Assembly (NCBI GenBank): GCA_020025955.1
Contig: JAHHRF010000002.1
Location: 16,190-80,189, forward strand
Reading direction: 5' to 3'
From: Sutterella sp.
Lineage (GTDB): Bacteria > Pseudomonadota > Gammaproteobacteria > Burkholderiales > Burkholderiaceae_F
Length of the DNA stretch: 64,000 nucleotides
Part shown: positions 42,687 through 51,659 of the stretch, in pieces
Layout: the number at the start of each line of letters is the position of its first letter
Position numbering within the stretch: position 1 is the stretch's first letter
Program-made: the position numbers and the translations under genes
Notes under the pieces: model-generated
Told to the model about the DNA's origin: nothing
Seen by the model: the letters and a program-made list of their open reading frames with translations, nothing else
Databases searched by the model: none

Positions 42687-44994
42687 ACCCATCAACCCTT
42701 GGGTGAGAAGCTTGCTTCTCACCCTTTTCGTGATGGGCATGGGCTGTGGGCTCTTCTGGGGCATTTTGCGCCTCTTGCCCGCGCCTCCGCTCTTAGGGGA
42801 TTTGAGCGAATCCCGGATCGTCACCGACCGTGACGGGACGTGGCTCACGGTTACCCTCAATGACGAAGGGCAATACCGTCGGTTTGTTACGATCGACGCC
42901 CTCGCGCCAGCGCTTAAAGCCGCCACCCTTCGCTACGAAGACCAGTATTTTTATCAGCACCCGGGGGTCAACCCCGTATCGCTAATTCGTGCTGCGTGGG
43001 CGAGCCTCTGGGGGCGCCCCATTGGGGCGAGCACCATCACGATGCAGGTAGCGCGCCTGCGTTTAGGGCTCAATACCCGAACGCTCACGGGGAAACTCTC
43101 GCAAATCCTTTGGGCCTTACGTTACGAAGCCCACTATTCCAAAGCGACGATTCTCGCGACCTACCTCAACCTTGCCCCCTATGGTGGCAACGTCGAAGGC
43201 GCTGAAGCGGCGGCACACCTCTACTTTGGGAAAGCCGCCAAAGACTTAACGCCTGTGGAAGCGGTGAGTTTGTCGGTGGTGCCGCAAAACCCGGTGAAAC
43301 GTGCCCCGTTAACGGGCGTGGACTTTATTTCCAGTCGAAACCGAGCGCTCGATCTCGCCCAAACCCAGGGTGCCCTCTCCGCTCGCCTCGTCTTGGTTGC
43401 CAAAGCCGACACGACGCGCCCCACCTGGCATTGGCCCTTTTTCGAGCCTCATGTGACGCGCCACGTGCTCGCCACAGAAAAGAAGGCGCGGGTGCACACC
43501 ACGATTGACAAAACGCTCTCAGAAAACGTTCGTCAACTTTTGCGTCAAACCCGATCGGAATTCGCCAGCCCCCAACCCAATGGTGCGGTTTTTGTGATGG
43601 ATGGACGCACAGGCGACGTGCTCGTTCATGTGGGAAGTGCTGACTTCTTTGACACGGACGCTCAAGGTCAAGTCGATGGACTTCTCGCGCGTCGGTCGCC
43701 AGGCTCCACCCTCAAACCCTTTATCTATAGCGAGGCTTTAGAAAAGGGGCTCATTCATAGTGAGAGTTTGGTCTTTGACATTCCGCTCACCCAAGCAGGT
43801 TGGACGCCCGAGAATGCCGATGGCACCTTTATGGGACCCATGCGTGCCGCACCCGCTCTGGCGCTTTCTCGAAACCTGCCCGCGATTCGACTCTTTTCTG
43901 ACACCCAAGGGGCGCTCTACGAGCTTTTAACGAAAGTGGGCGTCCCCTTAAAGGACAAAGACCACTATGGACTTTCGCTTGCCTTAGGAACGGCTGAGGT
44001 GAGTCCGGTGACGCTCGCGCAGCTCTATTCCGCCTTTGTTAACGACGGTCTCCTACAAGTGCCCCGCTACGACGTTAACGACACGCCGTCGCAGCCCTTG
44101 CATCGCTTAATGAGCCCGGAGGTGGCTTGGATTACGCGCCATATGCTCCTCACACCCAATGGCGTGGAAGACGCGTGGGAGCGAGACCAGCCCAACCCCA
44201 CCGTCACCTACTTTAAAACGGGGACGAGCCATGGACGACGCGACGCTTGGACCGTGGGGACGGTTGGTCCCTACGTCGTGGTCGTGTGGTTGGGGCATTT
44301 TTCGGGCGCTTCCCATGCTGCGCTTCAAGGGCCTACCGCAGCGGCGCCTCTCTTTTTAACGATCGCCGAGCGCCTTAAAGCCCATCCCCTTTACGGCACC
44401 CTGATTCGTGAGTGGGTGGACACGCGCCCAGCACGCGTCTCCACACTCTCCGTTTGCGATGAAACGGGGGACGCGAGTCGTGATCGACAGGGGGACGTGC
44501 GTTGCTCTCGAACGCGTTTAGCCTACGTCATCCCGGGGGTGAGTCCCGTGTTAGAGACGGGCTTCTGGGTGAAGCGCCCCGTGGACAAAGAAACGGGGGC
44601 CGTACTCTGCACCCAAGAAGCGGGGAAAACGACGCTGCGCTACGTCTTAACGTGGCCCGACTTTTTGCGCCCTTACGTCCCCCAAACGCAAGCCCCGAAG
44701 GTGTGCGAAAAGACGACGGCGACCCATGCCACGGCGTCCTTTACCTGGGTGAGCCCCGCTGCGGGACAACGCTATTTAACGGGGACGGCGAGTCGCACGG
44801 AAGCGACTGTGCTAGGTGAAGTGCGCACCCCCACGCCACAGACCCTCGCCTGGTTTGATGGGGATCGCTTTTTGGGGCACTTTCCCAGTAACCGCCCTGT
44901 GGTATTAACGCTAAAGGGGGGCGTACACGTTCTCTCCGTACAAATCCCTAATGGGGCTCGGCAGACGCGCACCATTGAAGTGAAATCCCCCTAA
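42679..44994 (+). CDS. pbpC: Penicillin-binding protein 1C
   Basis: 771 aa from GTG 42679, overlapping the macroglobulin stop by eight bases; a GTG at 42649 is the alternative. Signal anchor about 8-30. The GT51 glycosyltransferase has RYEDQYFYQHPG (catalytic Glu) and GASTITMQVARL. The transpeptidase has Ser343 in PGSTLKPF, SRN in ALSRNLPAI and KTG in YFKTGTS. A C-terminal BiPBP_C-type beta domain starts near 680. PbpC partners thioester macroglobulins in many bacteria and is thought to repair peptidoglycan after envelope breach. Confidence 0.95.
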   Translation: MTKPINPWVRSLLLTLFVMGMGCGLFWGILRLLPAPPLLGDLSESRIVTDRDGTWLTVTLNDEGQYRRFVTIDALAPALKAATLRYEDQYFYQHPGVNPVSLIRAAWASLWGRPIGASTITMQVARLRLGLNTRTLTGKLSQILWALRYEAHYSKATILATYLNLAPYGGNVEGAEAAAHLYFGKAAKDLTPVEAVSLSVVPQNPVKRAPLTGVDFISSRNRALDLAQTQGALSARLVLVAKADTTRPTWHWPFFEPHVTRHVLATEKKARVHTTIDKTLSENVRQLLRQTRSEFASPQPNGAVFVMDGRTGDVLVHVGSADFFDTDAQGQVDGLLARRSPGSTLKPFIYSEALEKGLIHSESLVFDIPLTQAGWTPENADGTFMGPMRAAPALALSRNLPAIRLFSDTQGALYELLTKVGVPLKDKDHYGLSLALGTAEVSPVTLAQLYSAFVNDGLLQVPRYDVNDTPSQPLHRLMSPEVAWITRHMLLTPNGVEDAWERDQPNPTVTYFKTGTSHGRRDAWTVGTVGPYVVVVWLGHFSGASHAALQGPTAAAPLFLTIAERLKAHPLYGTLIREWVDTRPARVSTLSVCDETGDASRDRQGDVRCSRTRLAYVIPGVSPVLETGFWVKRPVDKETGAVLCTQEAGKTTLRYVLTWPDFLRPYVPQTQAPKVCEKTTATHATASFTWVSPAAGQRYLTGTASRTEATVLGEVRTPTPQTLAWFDGDRFLGHFPSNRPVVLTLKGGVHVLSVQIPNGARQTRTIEVKSP

Positions 44995-45102
44995 TGGACT
45001 TACACAACCTTTGAGGCAAACCCCTTCGGAAAGGTCTACACTTTTCTTTAATCGGCACGCACGTGCCTCACGGTGACATTTACTTCTTCAAGGTTACGCG
45101 CC

Positions 45103-46083
45103 ATGATCCAACGTCTTTTCAAAACCACCTGTTTGAGCCTCACCCTGTGTGGGACGCTCGCCTATGGGGCCTTGCCCATTCCGGCATTCCCCGAAGCGGC
45201 AGGGAGTGACGACTTGGATGAATCTCGCCTCGCGGCCACGTGCCCGAGCTACCCTGATGACACGCAAGCCGTGCTCGAAAAGAAGTGGCAAACGAAGCAC
45301 GATGCCGCGGCGGCATACAGCCTCGGCATGATGCTCGCGGACCCCGAGGATGATGCTGCCGTGACGCTCGCCCAAACCTGGTTTGAGCGCGCCGCCGAAG
45401 GCGGGCACGTCTGCGCCAACTTAGCCTTAGGGGACCTCTTCGCGAATATCGGCACCCCTGAGAGCTTAGAGAAAGCCTTTCACTACTATGAAGTCGCCGA
45501 ACAAGCGGGCTCTGCCATGGGGGCGTACCAGTGTGCGCTCCTTTTGGACGACGATAACCGCTCGCCCCAAGAGCGCGCCAAAGCCATTTCGCACTACGAA
45601 AAGGCGGCTAAAGCGGGCCTCTCTGACGCGCAATTTGATTTAGCGAGCTTTTATGAGCGCGGTCGAGCAGGCACCCCTGACTTAGAGAAAGCTCGCCATT
45701 GGTACACGGTTTCAGCCCAAGCCGGGCGTTGTGATGCCACGTTACGCTTAGCCGAATGGCAGTACTTAGGGAAAGGCGGTCCCGTCAACAAACCCGCCGC
45801 CCTTAAAGTCTTTCTCGACTTGGCGCAAAACCATGAAAACGTCACGGCGTCCTTCTACGCGGGGCAGATGATGATTGACGGGGACGGCGTTCCCTTGAAC
45901 CTGCGCGAAGGCTTAGGCCTACTTCGTGACGCAGCGGCCCAGCAGTTGCCCGTGGCTTTAGTAAGTTTGGCCGCGCTCTACGAAAAAGGAAAAGGGGTGG
46001 AGAAAGACCCCGAACGCGCCCAAGCCCTTAGGTTAGAGGCGTGTGAAGCGGGGCTCGAGAGCGCTTGCCCGACCGCCCCCTAA
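45103..46083 (+). CDS. Secreted Sel1-repeat (TPR-like) protein
   Basis: 326 aa from ATG 45103. Signal peptide about 1-23 (LCGTLAYGA). Then about six Sel1-like repeats of 34-38 residues, for example AAAYSLGMMLADPEDDAAVTLAQTWFERAAEGG and KAISHYEKAAKAGLSDAQFDLASFYERG (read as spaced consensus A-x2-LG-x2-Y-x-G). Such proteins scaffold interactions in the periplasm. Downstream of pbpC by 108 bp with a GGCACG/CGTGCC dyad in between, so linkage to pbpC is possible but unproven. Confidence 0.85.
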   Translation: MIQRLFKTTCLSLTLCGTLAYGALPIPAFPEAAGSDDLDESRLAATCPSYPDDTQAVLEKKWQTKHDAAAAYSLGMMLADPEDDAAVTLAQTWFERAAEGGHVCANLALGDLFANIGTPESLEKAFHYYEVAEQAGSAMGAYQCALLLDDDNRSPQERAKAISHYEKAAKAGLSDAQFDLASFYERGRAGTPDLEKARHWYTVSAQAGRCDATLRLAEWQYLGKGGPVNKPAALKVFLDLAQNHENVTASFYAGQMMIDGDGVPLNLREGLGLLRDAAAQQLPVALVSLAALYEKGKGVEKDPERAQALRLEACEAGLESACPTAP

Positions 46084-46090
46084 AGACAAC

Positions 46091-46136
46091 AAAGCCCGCC
46101 TGGTGGAGTTCTTTCTAGAACGTCAGGCGGGCTTTT
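46091..46136 (+). terminator. Terminator after Sel1 gene
   Basis: AAAGCCCGCCTG (46091-46102) pairs with 46124-46135, closing a loop that itself contains TTCTAGAA, followed by TTTT. Confidence 0.85.
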
Positions 46137-46207
46137 CGTTGTTAAGCCTTTTGAGACTTGATTGAGGCTTTAGGCGCTCTTAGCGAAGGTGTCGTTAATC
46201 GAATGAC

Positions 46208-46537
46208 TTAATCCGTCACCAACCCATAGGGCCACTGCTGCACCCCTTGGAAGTTGTACACCCGTTTATAGCCTTGTTGGCCTAAATGTTCGGCGACGAT
46301 CCCCGAGCGTCGCCCTGAACGGCAGTAGAGCCACAGGGGCGTTTCAAAGTCTTCATCCCCTAAGGCCCACTCGTCGGTGAGGAGCTCTTCCATGGGGATG
46401 TTTTCTGCGCCAGGCACATGCCCTTGGGCAAACTCTTCGCCACCACGCACATCAATGATGCGAAGGGGCTCCCCCGCGTCCATCGCTGCTTTAGCTTCTT
46501 CTGGCGTCGCATCAAACCACGTTCCACGATTTTGCAT
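46208..46537 (-). CDS. Rhodanese-like sulfurtransferase
   Basis: 109 aa single-domain rhodanese from ATG 46537 (AAGGAA ten bases upstream). Sequence IIDVRGGEEFAQGHVPGAENIP and active-site loop LYCRSGRRSG with the persulfide Cys and the GlpE/PspE-like six-residue loop. Cytosolic, as no signal is present. It lies after the cvpA terminator, so it is transcribed separately. The role may be thiosulfate sulfur transfer; substrate not evident. Confidence 0.9.
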   Translation of the reverse strand: MQNRGTWFDATPEEAKAAMDAGEPLRIIDVRGGEEFAQGHVPGAENIPMEELLTDEWALGDEDFETPLWLYCRSGRRSGIVAEHLGQQGYKRVYNFQGVQQWPYGLVTD

Positions 46538-46573
46538 TCCACACGTTCCTTCTTTCAGCACGGTGAGTCAATG

Positions 46574-46609
46574 AGAAAAGGTCGCTTCCTCGATTCAAGA
46601 AGCGACCTT
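46574..46609 (-). terminator. Terminator of cvpA operon
   Basis: AAGGTCGCTTC (46578-46588) pairs with GAAGCGACCTT (46599-46609), followed by TTTTCTCATT on the minus strand. Confidence 0.85.
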
Positions 46610-46623
46610 CACGGCGGGGCGCG

Positions 46624-47259
46624 TTAGTCCGCCTTCTTTTCCACAGCGTCCTTCACCGAGTCACTCAAGTCTTTGAGCGTTTCCTTGGTGGTTTCTGCGG
46701 CCTTTTCCAAGTGTTCCCCCAAGTCGTCGGACTTCATGAGGGCGGGCAGCATAGGCTTGGACTCATGGTTGTCTTCATAGAGCACACGAATCCACTTCGG
46801 TAAATAGGGAAGCGACCATTCAATCACGTCCTGGGCGGGTTTAATCACCACGGACTGCTTCCAGTAGCTGCTCGTCGTAATGTTGCTCGAGAGCCCCAAC
46901 ACAAAGATCAAGACGCAGGCCATCAAGACCCCGCGGACCACCCCAAAGACGCCCCCTAAGAGACGGTCTTCAAAGGTCAATTGCGAGGCGGACATCATCA
47001 TGGAGATGAGTTTACCCACCAAGCCCACGACTAAGAGCGTGACCACCACAATCAAGACGCTGGCCAAGGCCACGCGCGGCAACTCCCCTAAGCTCGGGAA
47101 GGGAAGGCGTTGGGCGATATCGCCCGCGTAGGCTAACGTGAGGGCAGCGGCCGCTACCCAGCCCACGACGGCCAAAATCTCACGCATCATCCCGCGCCAG
47201 AGCCCCACGAGCACCGAAATGCCGAGGACGGCCAAAACCACATAATCCAATTCAGTCAT
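46624..47259 (-). CDS. cvpA: CvpA family membrane protein
   Basis: 211 aa with four membrane segments in the first 130 residues (LDYVVLAVLGISVLVGLWRG first), then an amphipathic Lys/Glu-rich tail. The CvpA family is named for colicin V production and is linked to envelope integrity. In most proteobacteria purF follows directly; here a terminator and an unrelated rhodanese follow instead. Upstream is dedD, the standard order. Confidence 0.92.
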   Translation of the reverse strand: MTELDYVVLAVLGISVLVGLWRGMMREILAVVGWVAAAALTLAYAGDIAQRLPFPSLGELPRVALASVLIVVVTLLVVGLVGKLISMMMSASQLTFEDRLLGGVFGVVRGVLMACVLIFVLGLSSNITTSSYWKQSVVIKPAQDVIEWSLPYLPKWIRVLYEDNHESKPMLPALMKSDDLGEHLEKAAETTKETLKDLSDSVKDAVEKKAD

Positions 47260-47332
47260 AGACTTTTTTCTTTTCGTTGTTGTTTAAGAACTGGGGAGAC
47301 TTCCCCCTCTGGTGTTTTGGGATTCTACCCTA

Positions 47333-48406
47333 TCAGTTTTCGCTCACACGCGGGTTCTTTACAAAACCTGCCTTAATCAAGGGCTTTTGAGCAGCTTGCG
47401 CCTTGGCTTTTTGGCTAAAGGGCCCCACGCGCACGCGCCAAATCGTTCCCCCCTGACGGTCCATACGTTCCTTGTAGGCGGGAAGCCCCGTCTTCGCACG
47501 AATCGTCTGGATTAACTGGTCCGCCTTTAATTCGCTCGAGGTGGCCACCACTTGGATGTACCAGCCCTTCACATTTTGGGCTTCGGGTTCGGGTTTAGGT
47601 ACCGCACGAACGCTCGTGGCGCGATCGTCATTGGCTTGCTTAATGATGTCTGCCAGGGGATCGTCCGACGTGGATTTCGCCGCGGGCTTAGCCGCTTTCT
47701 TCTCCACAGTCTTATCCGTCACGGTCTTCACCGGCGTCGCTTCCACCTCAGCCACAGCGGGTTCTTCCGCCTTGGGGGTGACGGGATCTAACGTTAAGGG
47801 CGGCAAACTTTCGGCCGTCGGAATGGCGGTATCCACGCCAACGGGTTCCATACTCGTTTCGTCGTCCATAAAGAGGGGCGCCAAAAAGACAAAGGCCAAA
47901 AGGAGCACCGAGGCACCAATTAAGCGATGGCGCATACGGGTGCGCATCAGCATGGCTTCGTCATCAAGACGCGCGCTCGTCCCCAATTCGGGGGCAATCG
48001 GACGGTATTGTTTTTTACTCTTTTCTAAAGGAACGGGCTCTTGCACGCTGGAGGCATCCGCATTCACACCCTCTTCTTCCGACGGAGTGGCCTGCTGGAA
48101 GGTGGCTTCCTTTTTCAAGGGAGGTACCACCACGGGGGCGGGCTCTGGCACCTCAGCAGGAGCGTCCACCAAGGGATCAATCGACGGGGGCGTCAACCCT
48201 GCGTCAGCATTGACGGGCTCGGGGCTCCCAATCGTGGGCGGCGCCTTAAGGCTATCGTCCTCGTCTCGAGGGGCTTCCACCTTCGGAGGGGTCGGCGCGT
48301 CAGATAACGACGGCACGGCCTCACTTCCCTCTTCCTTTAAGCTTGGCTCTTGACGTTCCGAGAGCGTGGGCTCGGGGGTAGGCGTTTTCTTGAACGGATT
48401 CCACAT
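47333..48406 (-). CDS. dedD: SPOR-domain cell-division protein (DedD/FtsN-like)
   Basis: 357 aa. The cytosolic N-terminus is Pro/Glu-rich and low complexity, with one membrane span (about 160-180, LIGASVLLLAFVFLAPLF) and a Thr/Ala/Lys periplasmic linker. The C-terminal SPOR domain (about 282-357) starts GWYIQVVATSSELKADQLI and contains IWRVRVGPFSQKAKA. SPOR domains bind denuded glycan at the septum. AAAGGA precedes the ATG. The 73-bp gap to cvpA holds a GGGGA/TCCCC hairpin (47293-47306). Confidence 0.92.
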   Translation of the reverse strand: MWNPFKKTPTPEPTLSERQEPSLKEEGSEAVPSLSDAPTPPKVEAPRDEDDSLKAPPTIGSPEPVNADAGLTPPSIDPLVDAPAEVPEPAPVVVPPLKKEATFQQATPSEEEGVNADASSVQEPVPLEKSKKQYRPIAPELGTSARLDDEAMLMRTRMRHRLIGASVLLLAFVFLAPLFMDDETSMEPVGVDTAIPTAESLPPLTLDPVTPKAEEPAVAEVEATPVKTVTDKTVEKKAAKPAAKSTSDDPLADIIKQANDDRATSVRAVPKPEPEAQNVKGWYIQVVATSSELKADQLIQTIRAKTGLPAYKERMDRQGGTIWRVRVGPFSQKAKAQAAQKPLIKAGFVKNPRVSEN

Positions 48407-48441
48407 GATTTGTGTCCTTTACAGCGTGTCGACGAAGGGCG

Positions 48442-49809
48442 TTAGCGTCCGAACTCATCCAAGGTCTTGAGCGCCGCTTCGACGGTGACAAATGAGCCAA
48501 ACACACATAGTTTAACAGGGATAGCGGGGCTTGCCGATTGGATTTCTTCGCTGAGCTGGAGGGCTTTGTAAAGCGCTGTATCCATCGTGGGGGCGGTAAC
48601 CTTTGGCACCTCGGTCTTGTCCCATTTTTGGGCATAGGTGAGAAGCTCTGAGGCCGCACCGCCTCGTTCCCCCGGCAAATCCACAAAGACCCACCCAGCA
48701 AAGGTCGAGGCGGCAATCTTCATCACGGCTTCGCGGTCTTTGTCTTTGAGCATTCCGCAAACGGCCACCCAGTGCGCGGGGGATTTCTGGTTTTGAAGCG
48801 CCACATTTTCTACAAGCGCTTCCGCCGCGTGGGGGTTATGCCCCACGTCTAAAACAAGGTCGTGCCCCGCGAAGCGCTTCACTTCAAAGCGGCCGGAAAG
48901 CTTTAAGTCGGTAAGCGCCTCGTGAATCGCCGCTTCGCGAATCGGACGCGATTGACATGCTTCTTTTCGCGTCCAGCAAGCGACCCAAAGCGCTAAGGCG
49001 CCAGCCATGTTCTGGTACTGATTTTTCCCTTTGAGACCAGGCTCGGGCAACTTCGCAAAAGCGTAATGCTTGCCGTCCACGTCCAGCCACCAATCCCAAG
49101 TGGCGTCGTCATTGACGGTAAAGCCAAAATCGCGGTTTAAAAGAAGCCCCGTAGCGCCTAACGCATCAATCGTATCGAGCACCGACTGCGGGGGAAGAGG
49201 ATCCGCACAGACGGCGGGGCGCCCAGCGCGGTAAATCCCCGCCTTTTCGTGCCCAATCCCTTCACGCGAATCCCCTAAAAAGCCCACGTGATCAATCCCG
49301 ACGGTGACGACTTCCGCGCCATCGGCATCAAGCACATTGGTGGCATCCAACCGTCCGCCCAAGCCCACTTCAAGGATTAACGCGTCGACCTTTTCGTCGG
49401 CAAAAATCACGAAAAAGGCCAACAGGGTGTATTCGAAAAAGGAGAGGCTCAAATCCCCTCGCACGGCTTCAATCTTTTCAAAGGCGGCAATCAGTGGCCC
49501 ATCGGCCACGCACTCACCATTGAGGCGACAGCGCTCATTGAAGTCCAACAAGTGCGGACTCATGTGAAGCCCCGTTTTTAAGCCAGCCGCCCGACAAAGG
49601 CGCTCTAAAAACGTAACGGAGGAGCCTTTCCCGTTGGTGCCCCCCACGGTCAAAACCAAGGTCTTGGAAAAGTCCAAGCCCAGTCGCGCCACCATCGTTT
49701 GCATGCGCTCGAGCCCCAGGTCAATGCGCAATTGGTGGAGCTGGTCAATGTAGGTGAGCCACGTTTCACGGTCTGAGCCAGCGGCTGGGCGAGTGAGCTT
49801 CGTTGTCAT
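48442..49809 (-). CDS. folC: Bifunctional folylpolyglutamate / dihydrofolate synthase
   Basis: 455 aa from ATG 49809; the frame extends to a TTG at 49824 that lacks support. Adds glutamate to dihydropteroate or folates. P-loop VGGTNGKGSSVTFLE (about 56-70), HMSPHLLDFNERCRLNG, the omega loop around EVGLGGRLDATNVLD, and the C-terminal Mur-ligase domain with DVGHNPHAAEALVEN. Preceded by an unusual 78-nt structured leader after accD. Confidence 0.96.
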   Translation of the reverse strand: MTTKLTRPAAGSDRETWLTYIDQLHQLRIDLGLERMQTMVARLGLDFSKTLVLTVGGTNGKGSSVTFLERLCRAAGLKTGLHMSPHLLDFNERCRLNGECVADGPLIAAFEKIEAVRGDLSLSFFEYTLLAFFVIFADEKVDALILEVGLGGRLDATNVLDADGAEVVTVGIDHVGFLGDSREGIGHEKAGIYRAGRPAVCADPLPPQSVLDTIDALGATGLLLNRDFGFTVNDDATWDWWLDVDGKHYAFAKLPEPGLKGKNQYQNMAGALALWVACWTRKEACQSRPIREAAIHEALTDLKLSGRFEVKRFAGHDLVLDVGHNPHAAEALVENVALQNQKSPAHWVAVCGMLKDKDREAVMKIAASTFAGWVFVDLPGERGGAASELLTYAQKWDKTEVPKVTAPTMDTALYKALQLSEEIQSASPAIPVKLCVFGSFVTVEAALKTLDEFGR

Positions 49810-49831
49810 AAAGTTAAACCCCAAAAGAAAA

Positions 49832-49909
49832 GACCCGATGTGATCCCCGACACGCCCACGTGTCTAAAACGTATCGACACCGTGACATGCCTGAGAGCCT
49901 CATCGGGTC
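49832..49909 (-). promoter_or_regulatory. Branched RNA leader of folC with alternative stems
   Basis: On the minus strand GACCCGATG (49909-49901) pairs perfectly with CATCGGGTC (49840-49832), which is followed by TTTTCTTTT and then the folC start. Inside, GACACG-TGGG-CGTGTC (49864-49849) competes with GTGTC...GACAC (49880-49860) for the same bases. A TGAG/CTCA hairpin (49902-49892) overlaps the outer stem. Looks like a switch or a large-loop terminator; not a family I recognise. Confidence 0.5.
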
Positions 49910-49938
49910 AGGGCGAGAAAAGTTAAGACCTTGGCGCC

Positions 49939-50811
49939 TTAGGCACACACGGGCTGCTTTTTCATCAATAAACGCGTTAAGACGGAAATCTCTTGGCGCA
50001 GATTACGGCGGTCAACCACCATATCGATCTGGCCCTTCTTCAATAAGAATTCGGAGCGTTGGAAACCTTCCGGGAGCTTTTCACGCACGGTCTGTTCAAT
50101 CACGCGCGGCCCCGCAAAGCCGATTAAGGCACGGGGTTCCGCCATGACGATGTCCCCTAAGAAGGCGAAACTCGCCGACACCCCACCCATCGTGGGATCG
50201 GTTAAGACGGAAATGAAGGGAAGCCCCGCCTTAGAAAGACGCGCCACGGCGGCACTGGTTTTCGCCATCTGCATCAAGGAAAAGAGCCCTTCTTGCATAC
50301 GGGCACCGCCCGACGCGCTAAAGCACACAAAGGGCACCTTCAAGCGAATGGCTTCGTCCACGGCACGGTCAAAACGCTCACCCACGACGCTCCCCATCGA
50401 GCCCCCCATAAAGGCAAACTCAAAGGCAGCGGCCACAATGGCGTCCCCGCGCAGCGTCCCCTGAAGGACCACTAAGGCATCGGTTTCGCCCACTTTCTTT
50501 TCGGCCGCTTCATGGCGAGCAGGATAAGGCTTGGAGTCCACGAAGCCCAACGGGTCGGTGGCACGCACGTCGGCGCCCACTTCCACAATCCCCTCAGGGT
50601 CCAAGAAGGCTAACAAGCGCTCACGCGCCCCAATGCGATGGTGGAACCCACACTTGGGACACACGTGAAGGCTGGTGCGCAACTCTTCGGTATAGATCGC
50701 TTCGTCGCACCCAGGACACTTCGTCCAAACCCCTTCCGGGATGGGACTCGGTTTTTTCTCCTCGGTTTCACTACGCTTAATTTTCGGGAGGATGTGCGTT
50801 AACCAACTCAT
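49939..50811 (-). CDS. accD: Acetyl-CoA carboxylase carboxyltransferase beta subunit
   Basis: 290 aa. With AccA transfers carboxyl from biotin to acetyl-CoA. N-terminal four-Cys zinc ribbon ([10 protein letters not shown] ... [11 protein letters not shown], about 32-58), then the crotonase-like core with [18 protein letters not shown] and [17 protein letters not shown] lies six bases before the ATG. Follows truA by only 44 bp, with no trpFBA between them. Confidence 0.97.
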   Translation of the reverse strand: MSWLTHILPKIKRSETEEKKPSPIPEGVWTKCPGCDEAIYTEELRTSLHVCPKCGFHHRIGARERLLAFLDPEGIVEVGADVRATDPLGFVDSKPYPARHEAAEKKVGETDALVVLQGTLRGDAIVAAAFEFAFMGGSMGSVVGERFDRAVDEAIRLKVPFVCFSASGGARMQEGLFSLMQMAKTSAAVARLSKAGLPFISVLTDPTMGGVSASFAFLGDIVMAEPRALIGFAGPRVIEQTVREKLPEGFQRSEFLLKKGQIDMVVDRRNLRQEISVLTRLLMKKQPVCA

Positions 50812-50855
50812 GGTTGATCCTTCAATGAAAGTAAATTCTTAAAAAAGTGCGGGCA

Positions 50856-51656
50856 TTATAGGGCATCGACCCACCCAAAGGGACTCTTGGAGGTGGCGCA
50901 TTCCGGAATCCCCGGGTAACGCACCCCTGTCAAATACAAGCCGTCTGGCGAAAACGTGGGGGCGGCCACCGAACGGTCACGCGCCTCTAACACCGTTTTC
51001 ATCCATTCCACGGGCTCGCGTCCCTGACCAATGTAAACCAAGGTCCCGACAATGTTTCGAACCATGTGGTGTAAAAAGGCATTGGCTTCCAAGCGAATCC
51101 CAATTAAGGACCCCCAGGTCACAAATTCCATGCGAGTCATGGTGCGCACGGGCGTGGCTGCCTGACATTGGCTCGCGCGAAAACTCGTAAAGTCGTGCGT
51201 GCCTAAGAGGCATTGGGCGGCGGCCTCCATGCGCTCTACCGCCAAGGGGCGAAAGGCCCACCCTGCTCGCCCCGTCCACAGGGGACTGCGCACTGGATCG
51301 TTTTGAATCCAGTACTCATAAATACGACTGCCCGCACTAAAGCGGGCATGAAAATCCTCAGGCATTTCGCGTGCCCAGCGCACGGAAACCCCAGCGGGCA
51401 AGAGGGCGTTCACCCCTCGGACCCAACTCTGTGGCGAGCGCACTTTCTCGGTGGTGAGGCTTACCACCTGTTGCGTGGCATGCACCCCCGTATCGGTTCG
51501 TCCGGCACAGATCGTAGAAACGGGTTCGGCTAAAAAGCTAGAGAGCGCCGTCTCCAAGGCATCTTGAACCGTCGGGACATCGGGCTGGGTTTGCCAGCCG
51601 CAGAAATCCGTCCCGACGTATTCAATCCCTAACGCGAGGGTGTGTTTGCTAGTCAT
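50856..51656 (-). CDS. truA: tRNA pseudouridine(38-40) synthase
   Basis: 266 aa from ATG 51656. Makes pseudouridine at positions 38-40 of tRNA anticodon stems. Signature CAGRTDTGVHATQQVV (catalytic Asp about 56), FRASQCQA, and FLHHMVRNIVGTLVYIGQGR near the C-terminus. It starts four bases from the fimV stop, so it is probably translationally coupled to fimV. Confidence 0.97.
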   Translation of the reverse strand: MTSKHTLALGIEYVGTDFCGWQTQPDVPTVQDALETALSSFLAEPVSTICAGRTDTGVHATQQVVSLTTEKVRSPQSWVRGVNALLPAGVSVRWAREMPEDFHARFSAGSRIYEYWIQNDPVRSPLWTGRAGWAFRPLAVERMEAAAQCLLGTHDFTSFRASQCQAATPVRTMTRMEFVTWGSLIGIRLEANAFLHHMVRNIVGTLVYIGQGREPVEWMKTVLEARDRSVAAPTFSPDGLYLTGVRYPGIPECATSKSPFGWVDAL

Positions 51657-51659
51657 CAA

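Noticed and set aside
47541-48353. 270-aa plus-strand ORF
   Set aside because: Antisense to dedD; Ser/Gly/Ala-rich low complexity is the mirror of the Pro/Glu/Ala codons of dedD.
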